Shown here piece by piece: positions 1-8,983 of a DNA stretch of 27,352 nucleotides. Source of the DNA: Chara braunii. Taxonomy: Eukaryota > Streptophyta > Charophyceae > Charales > Characeae. A program made the position numbers and the translations under genes. The DNA lies in assembly GCA_003427395.1 (NCBI GenBank), contig BFEA01000011.1, positions 5,246,186 to 5,273,537 on the forward strand, read 5' to 3'. The notes beneath the pieces are model-generated. The model saw nothing but the letters and a program-made list of their open reading frames with translations. It searched no databases and had not been told where the DNA came from. The first letter of the stretch is position 1. Every line of letters starts with the position of its first letter.

Positions 1-533
1 GGCCGAGTTCGACGAACTTCGGCGACAACTAAAAGAGCTCATAGAGAAGGGTTGGATACGGCTTAGCACATCTCCTTACGGTGCTCCAGTTTTATTCGTT
101 CCGAAGAAAGGGAGATCACTAAGGATGTGCATTGACTATAGAGGCCTCAATGCCATCATTGTTAAAAACACAGGGCCTCTACCTCGCATTGACGACCTTT
201 TGGATAGGGTGCAAGGATGTAAGTACTTCACTAGAGACATTTGAAGTTCGGCTATTATCATATTGCAATTAGACATCAGGATCAACACAAAACACTTTCC
301 AGACCAGGTACGGTCTGTACAAGTTTGTGGTAATGCCTTTCGGCCTTTGCAATGCGCGGGGTACATTCGACCAGGCCATGAATAGGGTATTTCATGACTA
401 CTTAGATAAGTTTATCGTTGTATACCTCGACGACATTCTTATCTTTAGTAAGATAGTTGAGGAGCACGTGCAACACGTAGACCTTGTGCTTAGACTCTTG
501 CAACAACACAAGTATAATATATATATTCTTTAA
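1..533 (+). pseudogene. pol: Ty3/gypsy reverse transcriptase, decayed
   Basis: This is the reverse transcriptase of a Ty3/gypsy LTR retrotransposon, which copies element RNA into DNA. Frame 2 from the window edge reads the fingers and palm: GWIRLSTSPYGAPVLFVPKK, then LRMCIDYRGLN and PLPRIDDLLD. It ends at a TGA near 242. The palm resumes in another frame from about 300 with KFVVMPFGLCNA and the catalytic box VVYLDDILIF (about 417-446), so at least one frameshift and one stop break it. The alignment with gypsy elements is lost after about 530. The part upstream of the window (LTR, gag, protease) is not visible. Family assignment is secure; activity is excluded. Confidence 0.93.
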
Positions 534-690
534 AACACCAATGGAAGACTATTGTGGTGGTGATAAGATCCCCCACCCCTAGCAGCCCTATTGTTGGCTC
601 CAACCTATTGGTGGGGAGCAACACCTGCTGGAAATTGGGTCCAGCGCCGCTTTCACAAACTTGTACATTGCTGGTAGCACAAGTATATGA
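534..690 (+). other. Rearranged stretch inside gypsy pol
   Basis: Reverse transcriptase thumb sequence would be expected here, but none of the three forward frames gives a recognisable match until about 697. The stretch probably represents a small rearrangement or strong divergence inside the dead element. Confidence 0.4.
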
Positions 691-775
691 GATATCCGCA
701 GATGGACTTAGGTTGGAAGATGCGAAGGTGGCTAGTATTCGAGACTGGCCATGACCTCAGCCTGTGATAGAGGTC

Positions 776-786
776 AGGTTCTTCTT
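776..786 (+). repeat. Target-site duplication, left copy (pair at 916-926)
   Basis: AGGTTCTTCTT is repeated exactly at 916-926 on the far side of the poly(A) tract. The first A of the right copy could equally belong to the poly(A). Confidence 0.8.
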
Positions 787-915
787 GCGTCGATATGCTT
801 ACCCAGTTCGAATTATACCGCACGGTAGTAACATACTATATACCGAGTGTTTGTGAAGGGCACTTCTTTTGAGGGAACAAACAAATTGCCGTTAAAAAAA
901 AAAAAAAAAAAAAAA
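787..915 (+). mobile_element. Short poly(A) retroposon with 11-bp TSD
   Basis: About 129 bp, ending in a run of 22 A, interrupts the gypsy pol sequence. The 11-mer AGGTTCTTCTT occurs at 776-786 immediately before it and at 916-926 immediately after its poly(A). This is the signature of target-primed insertion by LINE machinery. The body contains CAGTTCGAATTA, which resembles a Pol III B box, but no convincing A box is seen. It could be a SINE or a 5'-truncated LINE tail. It carries no coding sequence. Confidence 0.8.
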
Positions 916-1381
916 AGGTTCTTCTTGGGGATGACAGACTACTACCATAACTTCGTAAAGAATTATAGTACAGTTGCTGCCCCCTTGACGAACCTAGCTC
1001 GCCTTGACACCCCATGGGAATGGACTGATGATGGCGAGAGAGCATTCAAGAGATTGAAGCATGCTCTCATGCATCATGAGATCCTAATGCTCCTTGATCC
1101 TGAGAAATCATTCATTGTTACCATTGACGCAAGCCAATATGGCATTGGCGCAGTGCTGTCTCAACAGGAGAGGAAAAAGTTGAGGTCGATTGAGTACATA
1201 AACAAGAAGATGCCATCAAAGAAATTGGCAAAATCCACCGAGGAGCGAGAATTCTACCCCCTGTATAAAACTTTTATCCACTGGAGACGTTCTCTCTCAT
1301 ATACACTCAAGAGATGGATTGAAGTTATAAATCAATAGGACTTCAAGCTAGATTATGTGAAGGGACAGTACAATAAGATGG

Positions 1382-1780
1382 TTGATGCGTAGGGCAGACT
1401 TCCTAGGTGCGCTGATTACCGAGTTTGGCCTATTTGACGAGCTTACTAGATCCATGGTGGATTCCGACAAGGAAGATCCCATCATGATGGACATTATCCG
1501 CAAACTCGAGGCCAAAGACAAGGCCACATCCGATGAGTTTGTGGTGGTGGATGGGTTACTCTTTCTTGAGGAGGCAGGGATTAAAAGATTGTGTGTGGCA
1601 TCTACTGAGTCTTTGCATAGTCTGTTTCTAGGAGAACGTCACGATGCAACGGGACATTTCGGTTACAAGAAGACTAGCGCTAACTTGGTACTGCGTTTTT
1701 GGTGGCCCTCTATGCTTGAGAATGCAAAAAGTTACTTACAAACTGTTGCATGTCTTAGTGGTAAGCTAGATAGACTCTGA
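1382..1780 (+). pseudogene. pol: Ty3/gypsy integrase N-terminal region, truncated
   Basis: This is the linker and zinc-binding N-terminus of gypsy integrase, which inserts the cDNA into host DNA. Visible are the acidic linker (TRSMVDSDKEDPIMMDIIRKL), then a GHFGYKKT motif and FWWPSM, which in the family lie inside the HHCC zinc domain. The segment ends in ACLSGKLDRL where the CxxC pair and catalytic core should follow. The DDE core is missing downstream, so the copy is deleted or too diverged to read. It is in the same orientation as the reverse transcriptase. Confidence 0.85.
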
Positions 1781-2642
1781 GTAGAGATAGGCAGGGCGCT
1801 GAGCTCCAATCGGTAAGGGCGACACTGGATATTGTGCTGGTGGTGGCGAGAGGGGGCAGACATTGACATTTGAATTCATTGTATAACTCTTATTTGGCCT
1901 GTATCTCGGTGCATTGTGCTTTCTCCTTGGGATACGACTATCTGGCTTTCAACGTGACATTGCAAGTTGGTTTTCTATATTGCTCTCACTCATTTTCCTT
2001 GCAATACCATATGTGTTTTGGTTGATTTTATGAATATGAGATTTATACCTTGACACCTAAGATTTCACAAGGAGTAGATGCTTGTGCTATCGAGTTAGGG
2101 TCCTGGAGGAGGGAAGGGAGAAATGACCAACAGATTGGACACGTCTGTCGCAGGACTGACACATGTGGCTCCTGCACGTCGTCGGCGATAAAGGATCTAA
2201 TGGCAAGCGCACAAGGACAATGGCATGCTGCAGCTCAATACGAGGAGATAAGACAGCTGGTTGGCCACTGTGCTGTTCCCTTTGGCCGACGCCTTGGACT
2301 CGCAGACTTCTGGAGCAGCACCCCTGACATGGACATCAAGATCAGTCTGCGACCTGCTATCCGGATTACACCTCGTCACCAGATCGTATACCGGACGCAA
2401 CCTGCTACTGGGACAATGAAGTCGAAGCCCTCGCTGTCTATATCACAGAACTGCTGAAGATTGCTTCCTCACCGCCACTTCTACGACACCCGCCAAGACC
2501 TTTCTCAAGACATTTTTTCGCTTTTGACACTTTGTTACAGACGTGAGACGTTGTTTTCCCTGACCCCTCAGACAACCCAGCACTTGAGCATTGAACAAAC
2601 AATTTTTATTTTTATTTTTCTCAAACCTGACAACCTATAGCC
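1781..2642 (+). other. Non-coding or unassigned gypsy internal sequence
   Basis: No recognisable integrase core is seen between the integrase zinc region and the tandem repeats. A 135-codon open frame (2050-2457) shows no known motif and no family match I can name. It is most likely leftover internal sequence of the retroelement. Confidence 0.4.
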
Positions 2643-2897
2643 TTATAGAACATCAATAGAATTACCCTGTTACTTGAACATTGATTCCCCCATCCCTGTA
2701 GAACATCAATAGGATTCCCCTGTTACTTGAGCATTGATTCCCTCACCCCTGTAGAACCTCAATAGGCTTCCCCTGTTACTTGAGCATTGATTCCCTCACC
2801 CCTGTAGAACCTCAATAGGCTTACCCTGTTACTTTAGCATTGATTCCCTTATCCCTGTAGATCCTCCATAGGATTACCCTGCTACTTGCATTACTCC
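2643..2897 (+). repeat. 53-bp tandem repeat, about 4.8 copies
   Basis: The marker TAGAAC or TAGATC recurs at 2646, 2699, 2752, 2805 and 2858, a period of exactly 53 bp. Each unit holds TGTTACTTGAGCATTGATTC with a few substitutions, and the last copy is cut short near 2897. A partial unit (ACTTGAGCATTGA) occurs near 2582. The array lies upstream of the polypurine tract of the gypsy element, in its 3' untranslated region. Confidence 0.93.
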
Positions 2898-2980
2898 CCC
2901 TTTCCTTTTCTGACCAGTGACCGGCCCCGTCCCGTCCTTCACAGTTGTTCATTGGGTCTTTGGCGGTCGGGACGTTGTCC

Positions 2981-2995
2981 AGAGGGAGGGGATAG
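2981..2995 (+). other. Polypurine tract of the gypsy element
   Basis: AGAGGGAGGGGATAG is nearly all purine and ends directly at a TGTTAA sequence. This matches the layout of the plus-strand primer site just before a 3' LTR. Confidence 0.6.
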
Positions 2996-3698
2996 TGTTA
3001 AGCACTCAGCCAGGGATCGATCCTTGGTCCGCAGGTTACCACCAGACTGCTTTTTTATTTTCGAATCGTTGATCTTCGGTTCCTGACTGTTGACGCCCTC
3101 TGCAGTTGGCGCCCGTTCTCAAATCCTCTCTCTGGCACTTTCGGATTTCGATACTTGGCGTCATCCGACATTCTGACGTTCAGGCTTAGACCTTCGATTT
3201 TCAGTTTAACCCCGAGGCAAATTGCACTTCTGCCCTCCGGACTCAACTTGAGTCTGGTACTTAAGACCGGACTCAAGGTGAGTTCGGGGACTCAGTTTTC
3301 AGCCTCAATGCTTGTGCTTCAGTGTGACTTGCTACGACATTGTGTTCGGAATCGAAAATTGCGACTTTGCGACTTTGCGACTTTGCCTCTCCGTGTCTGC
3401 GTCTGTCGCGTCGAGTCGAGTCCATGTCGAGTGGAGTGTGTGTGTGTGTGCTCTCACTCTCTCCCTCTCCCTCCCCCGGCCTCGCTACTCTGCCTCTGCC
3501 ACGTCACAATTGGACTAGTTTCAACTTGATCCAACGAGGATCATCTTCTGTTATCACTAATAATAGGTCGGTTGCCGATTCGTCGGTTTACGACTCAGCT
3601 CCAGTTTACTCTTGCCACTCAACCTAAAGGCTTTAGCCTTGTGGTTTGAATTGTTTCGTTGGGTTTTCACCCAAACTTTATTCAGTGGTCATTTAACA
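2996..3698 (+). mobile_element. Probable 3' LTR of the gypsy element
   Basis: The proposed 703-bp LTR starts TGTTAA next to a polypurine tract and ends TTAACA, giving the TG...CA ends and short terminal inverted repeats expected of an LTR. No coding sequence is seen, and the interior is rich in short CT and TG runs. The 5' LTR lies outside the window, so identity between the two cannot be tested. The right boundary is less certain. A TTGGCGCCC sequence at about 3106 resembles a primer binding site and would fit a much shorter LTR ending near 3104. Confidence 0.5.
3361..3387 (+). repeat. Three tandem copies of a 9-mer
   Basis: GCGACTTTG is repeated three times without change inside the proposed LTR. 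Confidence 0.9.
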
Positions 3699-5030
3699 AA
3701 GATGCTGAGTATTTTATTATGGAAGGTTGGACAAAGGTTGGGGTTTGTGTGGCTAAAGCGAGGGGTGTGAGCGCAAAGAATGGTTGAAGTTGACTCCGTG
3801 TAGTGTATGAAATTTGGTTGAATCTTTGATGTGATTGTAGGTATGTTTTGTGGTTCAGACTTTGGATTTGACTGCCTGCAATCACACACATATATATGGT
3901 TGAGAGGAGTCTCGCTGTGATTGTGAGAAGTGATCGTCTCATATTAGTAACCCTTATATATATATATGCCTTGAGTGTTCGCGCGGCCTATTCCGACCGT
4001 GCGTAAGGGTTAAACACATTATGCCTTGAGAGAAAAGGGAGCTCCCCTTTTACCCTTTGCTTTTTAGAGTTCTTATAGTTGGACGTTGGAGTCCCTGACA
4101 ACCGTCAAAGTCAAACCCCTTGATTTCTCTCCAGCCCCTAGATGATGGAATTTGCATCCAAGGCCAAGAAAACTAACTGCCACCACATGCCGGAACCTGT
4201 GTACCACCCACTCTGGCGCAGAAGAAGGTGTGGTGATCAACCGCCTTGATGACTGTCTAGCGTCGAGAGATTAACCCCTCAAGGCGCGTCTCAACCGACA
4301 CTTGAGTGTCGAACGCGACCCCCGAGACCATCGAGGACCGCCTGATTATGGGTGATACATAGTATTCCATCATTGCGCCTGCTTGCGTATGTTTGCATTG
4401 CTAGTCGATATGAGAAAGGCCTAGCGTCCGCGCGGGTTTATCTTGAGTCTCGCGCGCGACGCCTAATCAATTTTTTGTATTAAAAGGTTATGGGTTGGAT
4501 ACTGAAGGGACTAGGAGTGTTTTGTTTTGTGTGTGTATTTAATTTTATGTTTTTAACGTGGTGTAACGCGTGGTGAGTGGGATGCGTCCTAGTCGACCGA
4601 CGACGAGTCGCGCTTGGGACTTCAGCCCCCAATGAGTCGGTTCATGTGCGGGTCCGATAGAGGCGTGGGACCGAGCGTACCCCCTATGCTACAGCGTACA
4701 AGAAACACCCTCGACTGGCCCACCTTTGCGATTGCAACTGATTAGCTTTCGCATTGTGGACTGGTAGCTTGGCGGGGATACGCCCACCGAAGGGAGGTGA
4801 CAGCTCCCGCAGGTGGAGGTGAGTTGTACCTCGCGTAGGCCCTATCCTGTCGTAGGGGCTCGCGAGAGGTATGGCTGGCGCACTCGGCCGGAGCGACTAC
4901 GGAAGCTCCATTTGTACCGCGATAAGAGAGAGGTTGAAAGTCCTTGAACCAAATCCTGCGTGACGCGGCCGGGAGGGTCCCCTTGCGGGACCGATGAGCT
5001 CGACAGTGCATCTGCTGGTTTGAGGAATAG
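3699..5030. other. No gene seen; intergenic or decayed repeat
   Basis: Neither strand shows a domain-bearing frame. There is a short TATATATATATAT run near 3955-3967, and several CpG-rich stretches around 4430-4460 and 4560-4620. The 110-codon minus frame at 4742-5074 has no recognisable motif. Confidence 0.5.
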
Positions 5031-6136
5031 AAACTGAGACAAGCAAAGTTTTCCTCACTCCAGTGGCAGATCACCCACCGCTGTGTGCCAACAAATTGTT
5101 GGTTGGTTGATCATACGCACTTGGAACAACAGGGGCGAACCTTGCCCTGGTGTAGACAATTCCTACAGAGTTTCCCGCCACAGAAAAGGCCGGAGACTAT
5201 AGAGCATATATTTTTGCAATCCCATTCCTCAGTGCTGGCGTGGAGAGGGTGGGATAGGATTTGGTGGATGACAGTCCCAGGCACAGTCTAGCCATTGGAC
5301 TGGAGGGCACTGATGACCGGCTACTGTTCCAGAGGACGGATATTTTAGAGAGAATATGCTGTGCAGACGGACCATCCTCTGGGTGCTGTGGTGACAAAGA
5401 TGTATCTTCGAAATGGAGGGAGCAAGGGTTGAGGTGGGGGAAGTAACTGAGCAAGTCAAGCAACTAATTCAAGCGGAGATAATGAACCAGTGGAGGAAGG
5501 CAACACAAAAAACGGAATTTATGCACACCAGGAAGGATATGGATTGCTGCATCTCGCAGTTCTGCAAGGAATGGCTTTGGGGAACAAGAGGGGGAGGGAT
5601 GGGGGAGGTGACCTGGTTGGGGGATGCACCCCGAGCAACAGGATGAGGGAGAGAGGTCAGGGGCGGACGTTGTCAAAGACAACCAACTGTGCTTCCATGA
5701 TTGGACAATGGTAGACCTGAGCGTGCCACTGAGACCCCCGTCAGACTTTCCGGACCCCTTCCGCCCGCACCCACTGTCTCTAATTGAGCTGGAGCAAGAC
5801 ATAATCTGACCAAGAACCAAGAAGGTGGAGGAGACAGGGCTGATGGGACCTGAGCTCTGCAGCCCCTCCCCGGAGCCAGGGGCCGCCATTTACCTGGCCT
5901 CTTCCCCACCTCTCTTCAGGGAGACGCTAGTCTCAGACATTCGAGCTTCTAGCAGCATTAGCATCTTCTTAGTCGATAGCCAAATCTGGGTAATGGCCCC
6001 GGTATCTGTTGAATGTAAATTTGATGTAAATTGGAGGTATCTTGGGACAATGGACCTGTTTTCCAGCAGGTGCTAGCTCCCCACGAATAGACTGGAGCTC
6101 CCATCCCCAAAAAATAAAATAAAATAATAATAATAA
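5031..6136 (+). pseudogene. 5'-truncated second LINE, ORF2 C-terminus and 3' tail
   Basis: This is the 3' end of a LINE on the plus strand. From about 5031 one frame reads KLRQAKFSSLQWQITHR, then VPTNCWL, then a Cys/His-containing stretch (PWCRQFL, RPETIEHIFLQ) and RGWDRIWW. This order matches the zinc-binding (zf-RVT) end of plant LINE ORF2. After a frameshift the frame from 5413 reads VTEQVKQLIQAEIMNQWRKA and CKEWLWG, a typical final helix. A 3' UTR follows and ends in an A-rich tail with TAA units at about 6109-6136. It differs in sequence from the large LINE at 8961-19597. No TSD was found, so the 5' edge is uncertain. Confidence 0.7.
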
Positions 6137-6288
6137 CAATTGGAAGTTACATAGGTCTTCAAGACATAAATGCACGTATTGTACATTGGAAAAAGAGTTA
6201 TGGGACTGGATCATGGTCACTGAGAGTCTTGAATCCTTTCACTCCCGCCAACCTAAATTTCAGGTCCTCCGAGAATGTCATCACTTTA

Positions 6289-6501
6289 CCTGTTGACGGT
6301 TCTGATTCCTCTGAGAGCTTGCTCATAGTGGGACACGATCGTCGGAGCAGCCTCAACTAAGTTCATCTTCGGGATCCATCCGTCCTCCTCTGGGTCCTGA
6401 TACTACCAACGGAGTTTGAACTGCCTTTGTGACCGTCCCCTGAATCCTGTTTGGAATGAGTCATGTGCTACAATGCGGTCAACATTGTAACTGCCATCCA
6501 T
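6289..6501 (-). pseudogene. Chromodomain of a chromovirus-type gypsy element
   Basis: Read on the minus strand, the frame gives SYNVDRIVAHDSF, then RQFKLRW, a stop, YQDPEEDGWIPKMNLVEA and ends with TIVSHYEQAL. This follows the chromodomain pattern: VDRI start, a short beta hairpin ending LRW, D-W-P, N-L and a C-terminal helix. In chromoviruses this module sits at the integrase C-terminus and directs insertion to chromatin. One TAG replaces the residue after LRW, so it is decayed. Confidence 0.75.
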
Positions 6502-6910
6502 ATCCGGGGGTATCATGAATGGTGTTGAGGGGAATGTGTTTCCACTGTCAATGGACAGTCACTCGGAGGCTTGGAAAACAGGATACCTTCTTTTAAGGGT
6601 GAAGGAACATCTATGGTATAGGACGAATGGAGTGCATCGCCATTTACATCTAGCACTTCCCATGGTCCTCGATATGCTGGTAACGATTCTGGGACATACC
6701 TTCCCCGGGTACCAGCTCTTTGGAGTTTATCCAAACGAGATTACCAACAACAAATTGGGATGGTCTTCTATGCTCGTTTGCCTGTTTGATCATCTTGTGC
6801 TGCAGGTGTCTAACATGTCCTTCAACTTTGCGCAGGTCTCTCTCGTACTACAGTGTGAACTCTCGTGTGCTAGGTGGCAGCCTCTGCACCTGATTAGCAT
6901 TAAGGCAGTC
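6502..6910 (-). pseudogene. Gypsy integrase C-terminal linker
   Basis: Minus-strand fragments in shifted frames read HVRHLQHKMIKQANEHRR, SQFVVGNLVW, then VDKLQRAGTRGRYVPESL and YRGPWEVLDV. This matches the helix, the VGDxVW strand and the GPY/F-type module that precede the chromodomain in gypsy integrases. Several frameshifts and stops separate the pieces. It is continuous with the chromodomain at 6289-6501. Confidence 0.7.
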
Positions 6911-7158
6911 TATCGGTCTACGCGGTTGCCATCCCCTAAGTCGTCTATAGCTAACAGTCCACTCTCCTTCTTCATCTCAGCCCAGGCTTTGCGAAGAGTG
7001 ATTGGTTTCTCGCCAATGTGTGTAAGGGAACCACTGAAAGAGATCCTACAACGAGCAGTCTCTACTTGAATCTCGAAGTGGGTGGCTGAGTCAACCTCTA
7101 CTATGGCCTGCGAAATGGAAAGGGGATGTATCCTCCTCGTGCGCACTACTACATTCAC
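6911..7158 (-). pseudogene. Unassigned frame between gag knuckle and integrase tail
   Basis: An 82-codon minus frame lies where protease, reverse transcriptase, RNase H and the integrase core would be expected. It shows no motif of any of these. It begins VVVRTRRIHPLSISQAIVEV and could be a protease remnant, but no DSG or DTG active site is seen. It is listed because it is continuous with retroelement sequence on both sides. Confidence 0.3.
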
Positions 7159-7214
7159 AACCCCATTAGAAGTGATTGAAACTTCTCCCCTTCTTTTACC
7201 GGTTAATGCAGGTG

Positions 7215-7307
7215 CTGCAGCTTCTGCAACTCAGGGCAGTAGGGGATAATGCGGCCCTCTTTCCCGCACTTGAAAGATTGGCCGTTGTCTTTGCGCTGCC
7301 GCCACTG
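7215..7307 (-). pseudogene. gag: Degenerate gag zinc knuckle
   Basis: On the minus strand the frame reads QRKDNGQSFKCGKEGRIIPY and then CPELQ. It resembles a retroviral-type CCHC knuckle (C-x2-C-G-K-x-G-H-x4-C), with the first Cys replaced by Ser and the His by Arg. It lies upstream of the integrase tail in the same orientation, but with almost all of pol missing between them. Confidence 0.5.
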
Positions 7308-7607
7308 ACTCTCTGATAGGTTCATGTACTTTCAGGGCTCACCCTGTTCGAGTCCTGGATGTGGGGGATATCTACGGGGAACTCTGTACTAACCTCCTCT
7401 TTGGTATTGAGGGGACTGTCATCCCCCCTTCTTTTGTGGCTGGGAATTGTTCCCACCATGCGATCACTGTGACCCTCCCTATTGGGTCACGGCCGCAGCG
7501 TACTCCGCCTCCTGGCACCCGCTTTCGCTGCAATAGTCCATCTCTATCTCATTACGAGGAACTGACTCGACTTCACTATTGTTACATGCTGCGCCTGCAA
7601 CAGGCTG

Positions 7608-7887
7608 CACGGGCCATTTCCAGGCCCGTGACGTTTTCAGGCCAAAAGACTGAAAACAAGGGCCTACAGGCCCTGTGTCGTTTCAGCCTGAAAGCCTGAA
7701 AACAAGGGCCTACAGGCCCTGTGTCGTTTCAGGCTAAATCAGGGCCTTTCCGGCCCTGAGTGTTTTCAGCCTGAAACTGAGGGCCATTTTCGGACCCTCA
7801 TCGGTTCGACCTGCCCTGAAACTCAGGCAACAAACCAGGGTTTTAGCACAGGCCATTTCGGGCCTGTTTTCAAGACAACCCCTGGTT
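7608..7887. repeat. Array of GGCC-stem hairpins
   Basis: At least seven short inverted repeats follow one another. CACGGGCC/GGCCCGTG is at 7608-7630. AGGGCCT/AGGCCCT is at 7659-7674 and again 46 bp later at 7705-7720. TCAGGGCC/GGCCCTGA is at 7739-7759. TGAGGG/CCCTCA is at 7778-7800. ACAGGCC/GGCCTGT is at 7848-7867, nested in AACCAGGG/CCCTGGTT at 7833-7887. Four loops share an ATTTC-like core. A 37-bp segment (7650-7686) is repeated at 7696-7732. No coding frame is seen. Confidence 0.85.
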
Positions 7888-8092
7888 GAGCTTCAACGCC
7901 AGGGTCTGGCACGTTTCGGCATTGGCAAGAGCAGCCTCCTGAACGGGCCAGCACTATGTAGGACTGGCCCGCCCTACAGGCAGGCAGGTAGTTCCTAGGT
8001 ACTTCCCAGGCACTTCACGTGCAGTTCAGGAGGCAGGAGGTAGTCTTCAGGATTCGGCAGCAGCACTCCGGAGGAGCGCTGCAGGAGTAGTA

Positions 8093-8164
8093 GCAGCGTT
8101 AGCAGTAGTCTTCAGCGCTGGGCGCTAGTAGCGTTAGCTGCAGTCTTCCGCGCTGGGCGCCATA
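8093..8164 (+). repeat. Direct repeat, 37-bp period, two copies
   Basis: AGCGTTAGCAGTAGTCTTC at 8093 and AGCGTTAGCTGCAGTCTTC at 8130 are each followed by GCGCTGGGCGC, giving two imperfect tandem copies. The surrounding 7900-8370 region has no gene; it is rich in CAGC and AGTAG words. Confidence 0.75.
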
Positions 8165-8376
8165 GCAGCTAGAGTAGTACTAGAGAGAGAGAGATTGGGC
8201 GGAGGCCAGAGGGACTTACCTGCAGCGCCAGCTTCGTCTTCGAGGTACCTGCAGCACAGCGCCATCTTCACAGGTTAGTACCTGGCACATGAGAGAGAGA
8301 GTTCTTCTTCTTCCTCTTCTCAGTCCACCATCTCCTTCTCACCCTCTCGCTATCTGACTTCACTGCATCAGCAGAC

Positions 8377-8379
<3 letters not shown>

Positions 8380-8414
<35 letters not shown>
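8380..8414. repeat. (GA)n microsatellite
   Basis: An unbroken run of about 17 GA units. Shorter GAGAGA runs occur nearby at about 8182-8192 and 8291-8300. Confidence 0.97.
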
Positions 8415-8419
<5 letters not shown>

Positions 8420-8733
8420 TGACATTTGGATCCAGACTCGACGTTGGACTTCAGACATTTTGAAGAGGGATTATTTGGGACTTGTAACGAGACTTGGTGT
8501 TGACGACTTTCCCATCTCCCCCTTCCTCTTCTTTGTCTGATCCCCTCCTCTTTGTCTGTGTATGTCTGGACCTGGTGCCTCTTTCCTGTGTATAGCGCCA
8601 GGCCCCTTCACACCTTGTGATGAGCATGATGTATGTTTGGTCTGCGTTGAAACATTGATTGGGCTAGTCATTAGTATTCTAGCATCCTGCTTCGCTATCT
8701 TGTACTACGTGAAAGAAGTCAGTCCCAGTCAGG

Positions 8734-8961
8734 TCAGGACTTGTATCTAAATCTTCCACTGCACGATAAAACACCATTTTGTATGTATCGGAATGCACAT
8801 TGCTTGTTGAGTTTCCACTTGCACTGCATTGTCCATTCAGTCCTTTTTATCACATTGCGGATCCTCGGTTTATATGTACATCGCCCAACTGGGCATGTAA
8901 CACTATCCTCGCAGATGACAAAAATGTGGTCCCTCGTGGGCACATTCTTGACGATCTCCCT
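8734..8961 (-). pseudogene. Distal part of gag-like frame, split by the LINE
   Basis: A minus frame is open from the LINE insertion point (8961) to a stop at 8734. It starts REIVKNVPTRDHIF, the first residues being encoded by the target-site duplication that is also the end of the gag frame at 19598. The remainder has six Cys (ICED, VTC, GRC, MQC, KQC, LSC) and many basic residues, and matches no family I can name. It is read as the downstream part of the gene broken by the LINE. The open length is modest, so coding status is uncertain. Confidence 0.4.
8945..8961. repeat. LINE target-site duplication, 3' side copy
   Basis: TTCTTGACGATCTCCCT occurs here directly next to the poly(T), that is, the poly(A) of the minus-strand LINE, and again at 19598-19614. 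The final T overlaps the poly(T), so 16-17 bp are duplicated. Confidence 0.9.
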
Positions 8962-8983
8962 TTTTTTTTTTTTTTTTTTTTTT
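8961..8983 (-). other. LINE poly(A) tail
   Basis: There are 23 consecutive T on the plus strand, equal to the poly(A) of the minus-strand LINE transcript. The tail directly abuts the target-site duplication. Confidence 0.93.

Larger units (their letters stand above)
697..1338 (+). pseudogene. pol: Ty3/gypsy RT connection and RNase H region
   Basis: This segment links the reverse transcriptase to RNase H, which degrades the RNA strand of the hybrid. From about 697 it reads SADGLRLEDAKVASIRDWP, the usual sequence before the FLG motif of gypsy elements. It is then interrupted at 787-915 by a small poly(A) insertion. It resumes with FFLGMTDYYHNFVKNYS and the RNase H start FIVTIDASQYGIGAVLSQ, whose Asp is the first catalytic residue. 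The later part (STEEREFYPLYKTFIHWR) corresponds to the helix carrying a catalytic Glu. Removing the insertion leaves the alignment continuous, so the insertion came after the gypsy copy. Confidence 0.88.

Noticed and set aside
2643-2897. CRISPR-like regular spacing
   Set aside because: The whole 53-bp period is repeated with no unique spacers. It is an ordinary tandem repeat in a eukaryotic retroelement.
3105-3120. Primer-binding-site-like TTGGCGCCCGTTCTC
   Set aside because: It would make the LTR only about 110 bp, and no gag follows on the plus strand. The TGTTAA...TTAACA ends at 2996-3698 explain the region better, but this remains possible.
3155-3627. Overlapping plus frames of up to 124 codons
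   Set aside because: They are Ser/Cys/Val low-complexity frames within the proposed LTR, with no domain and three frames open at once.
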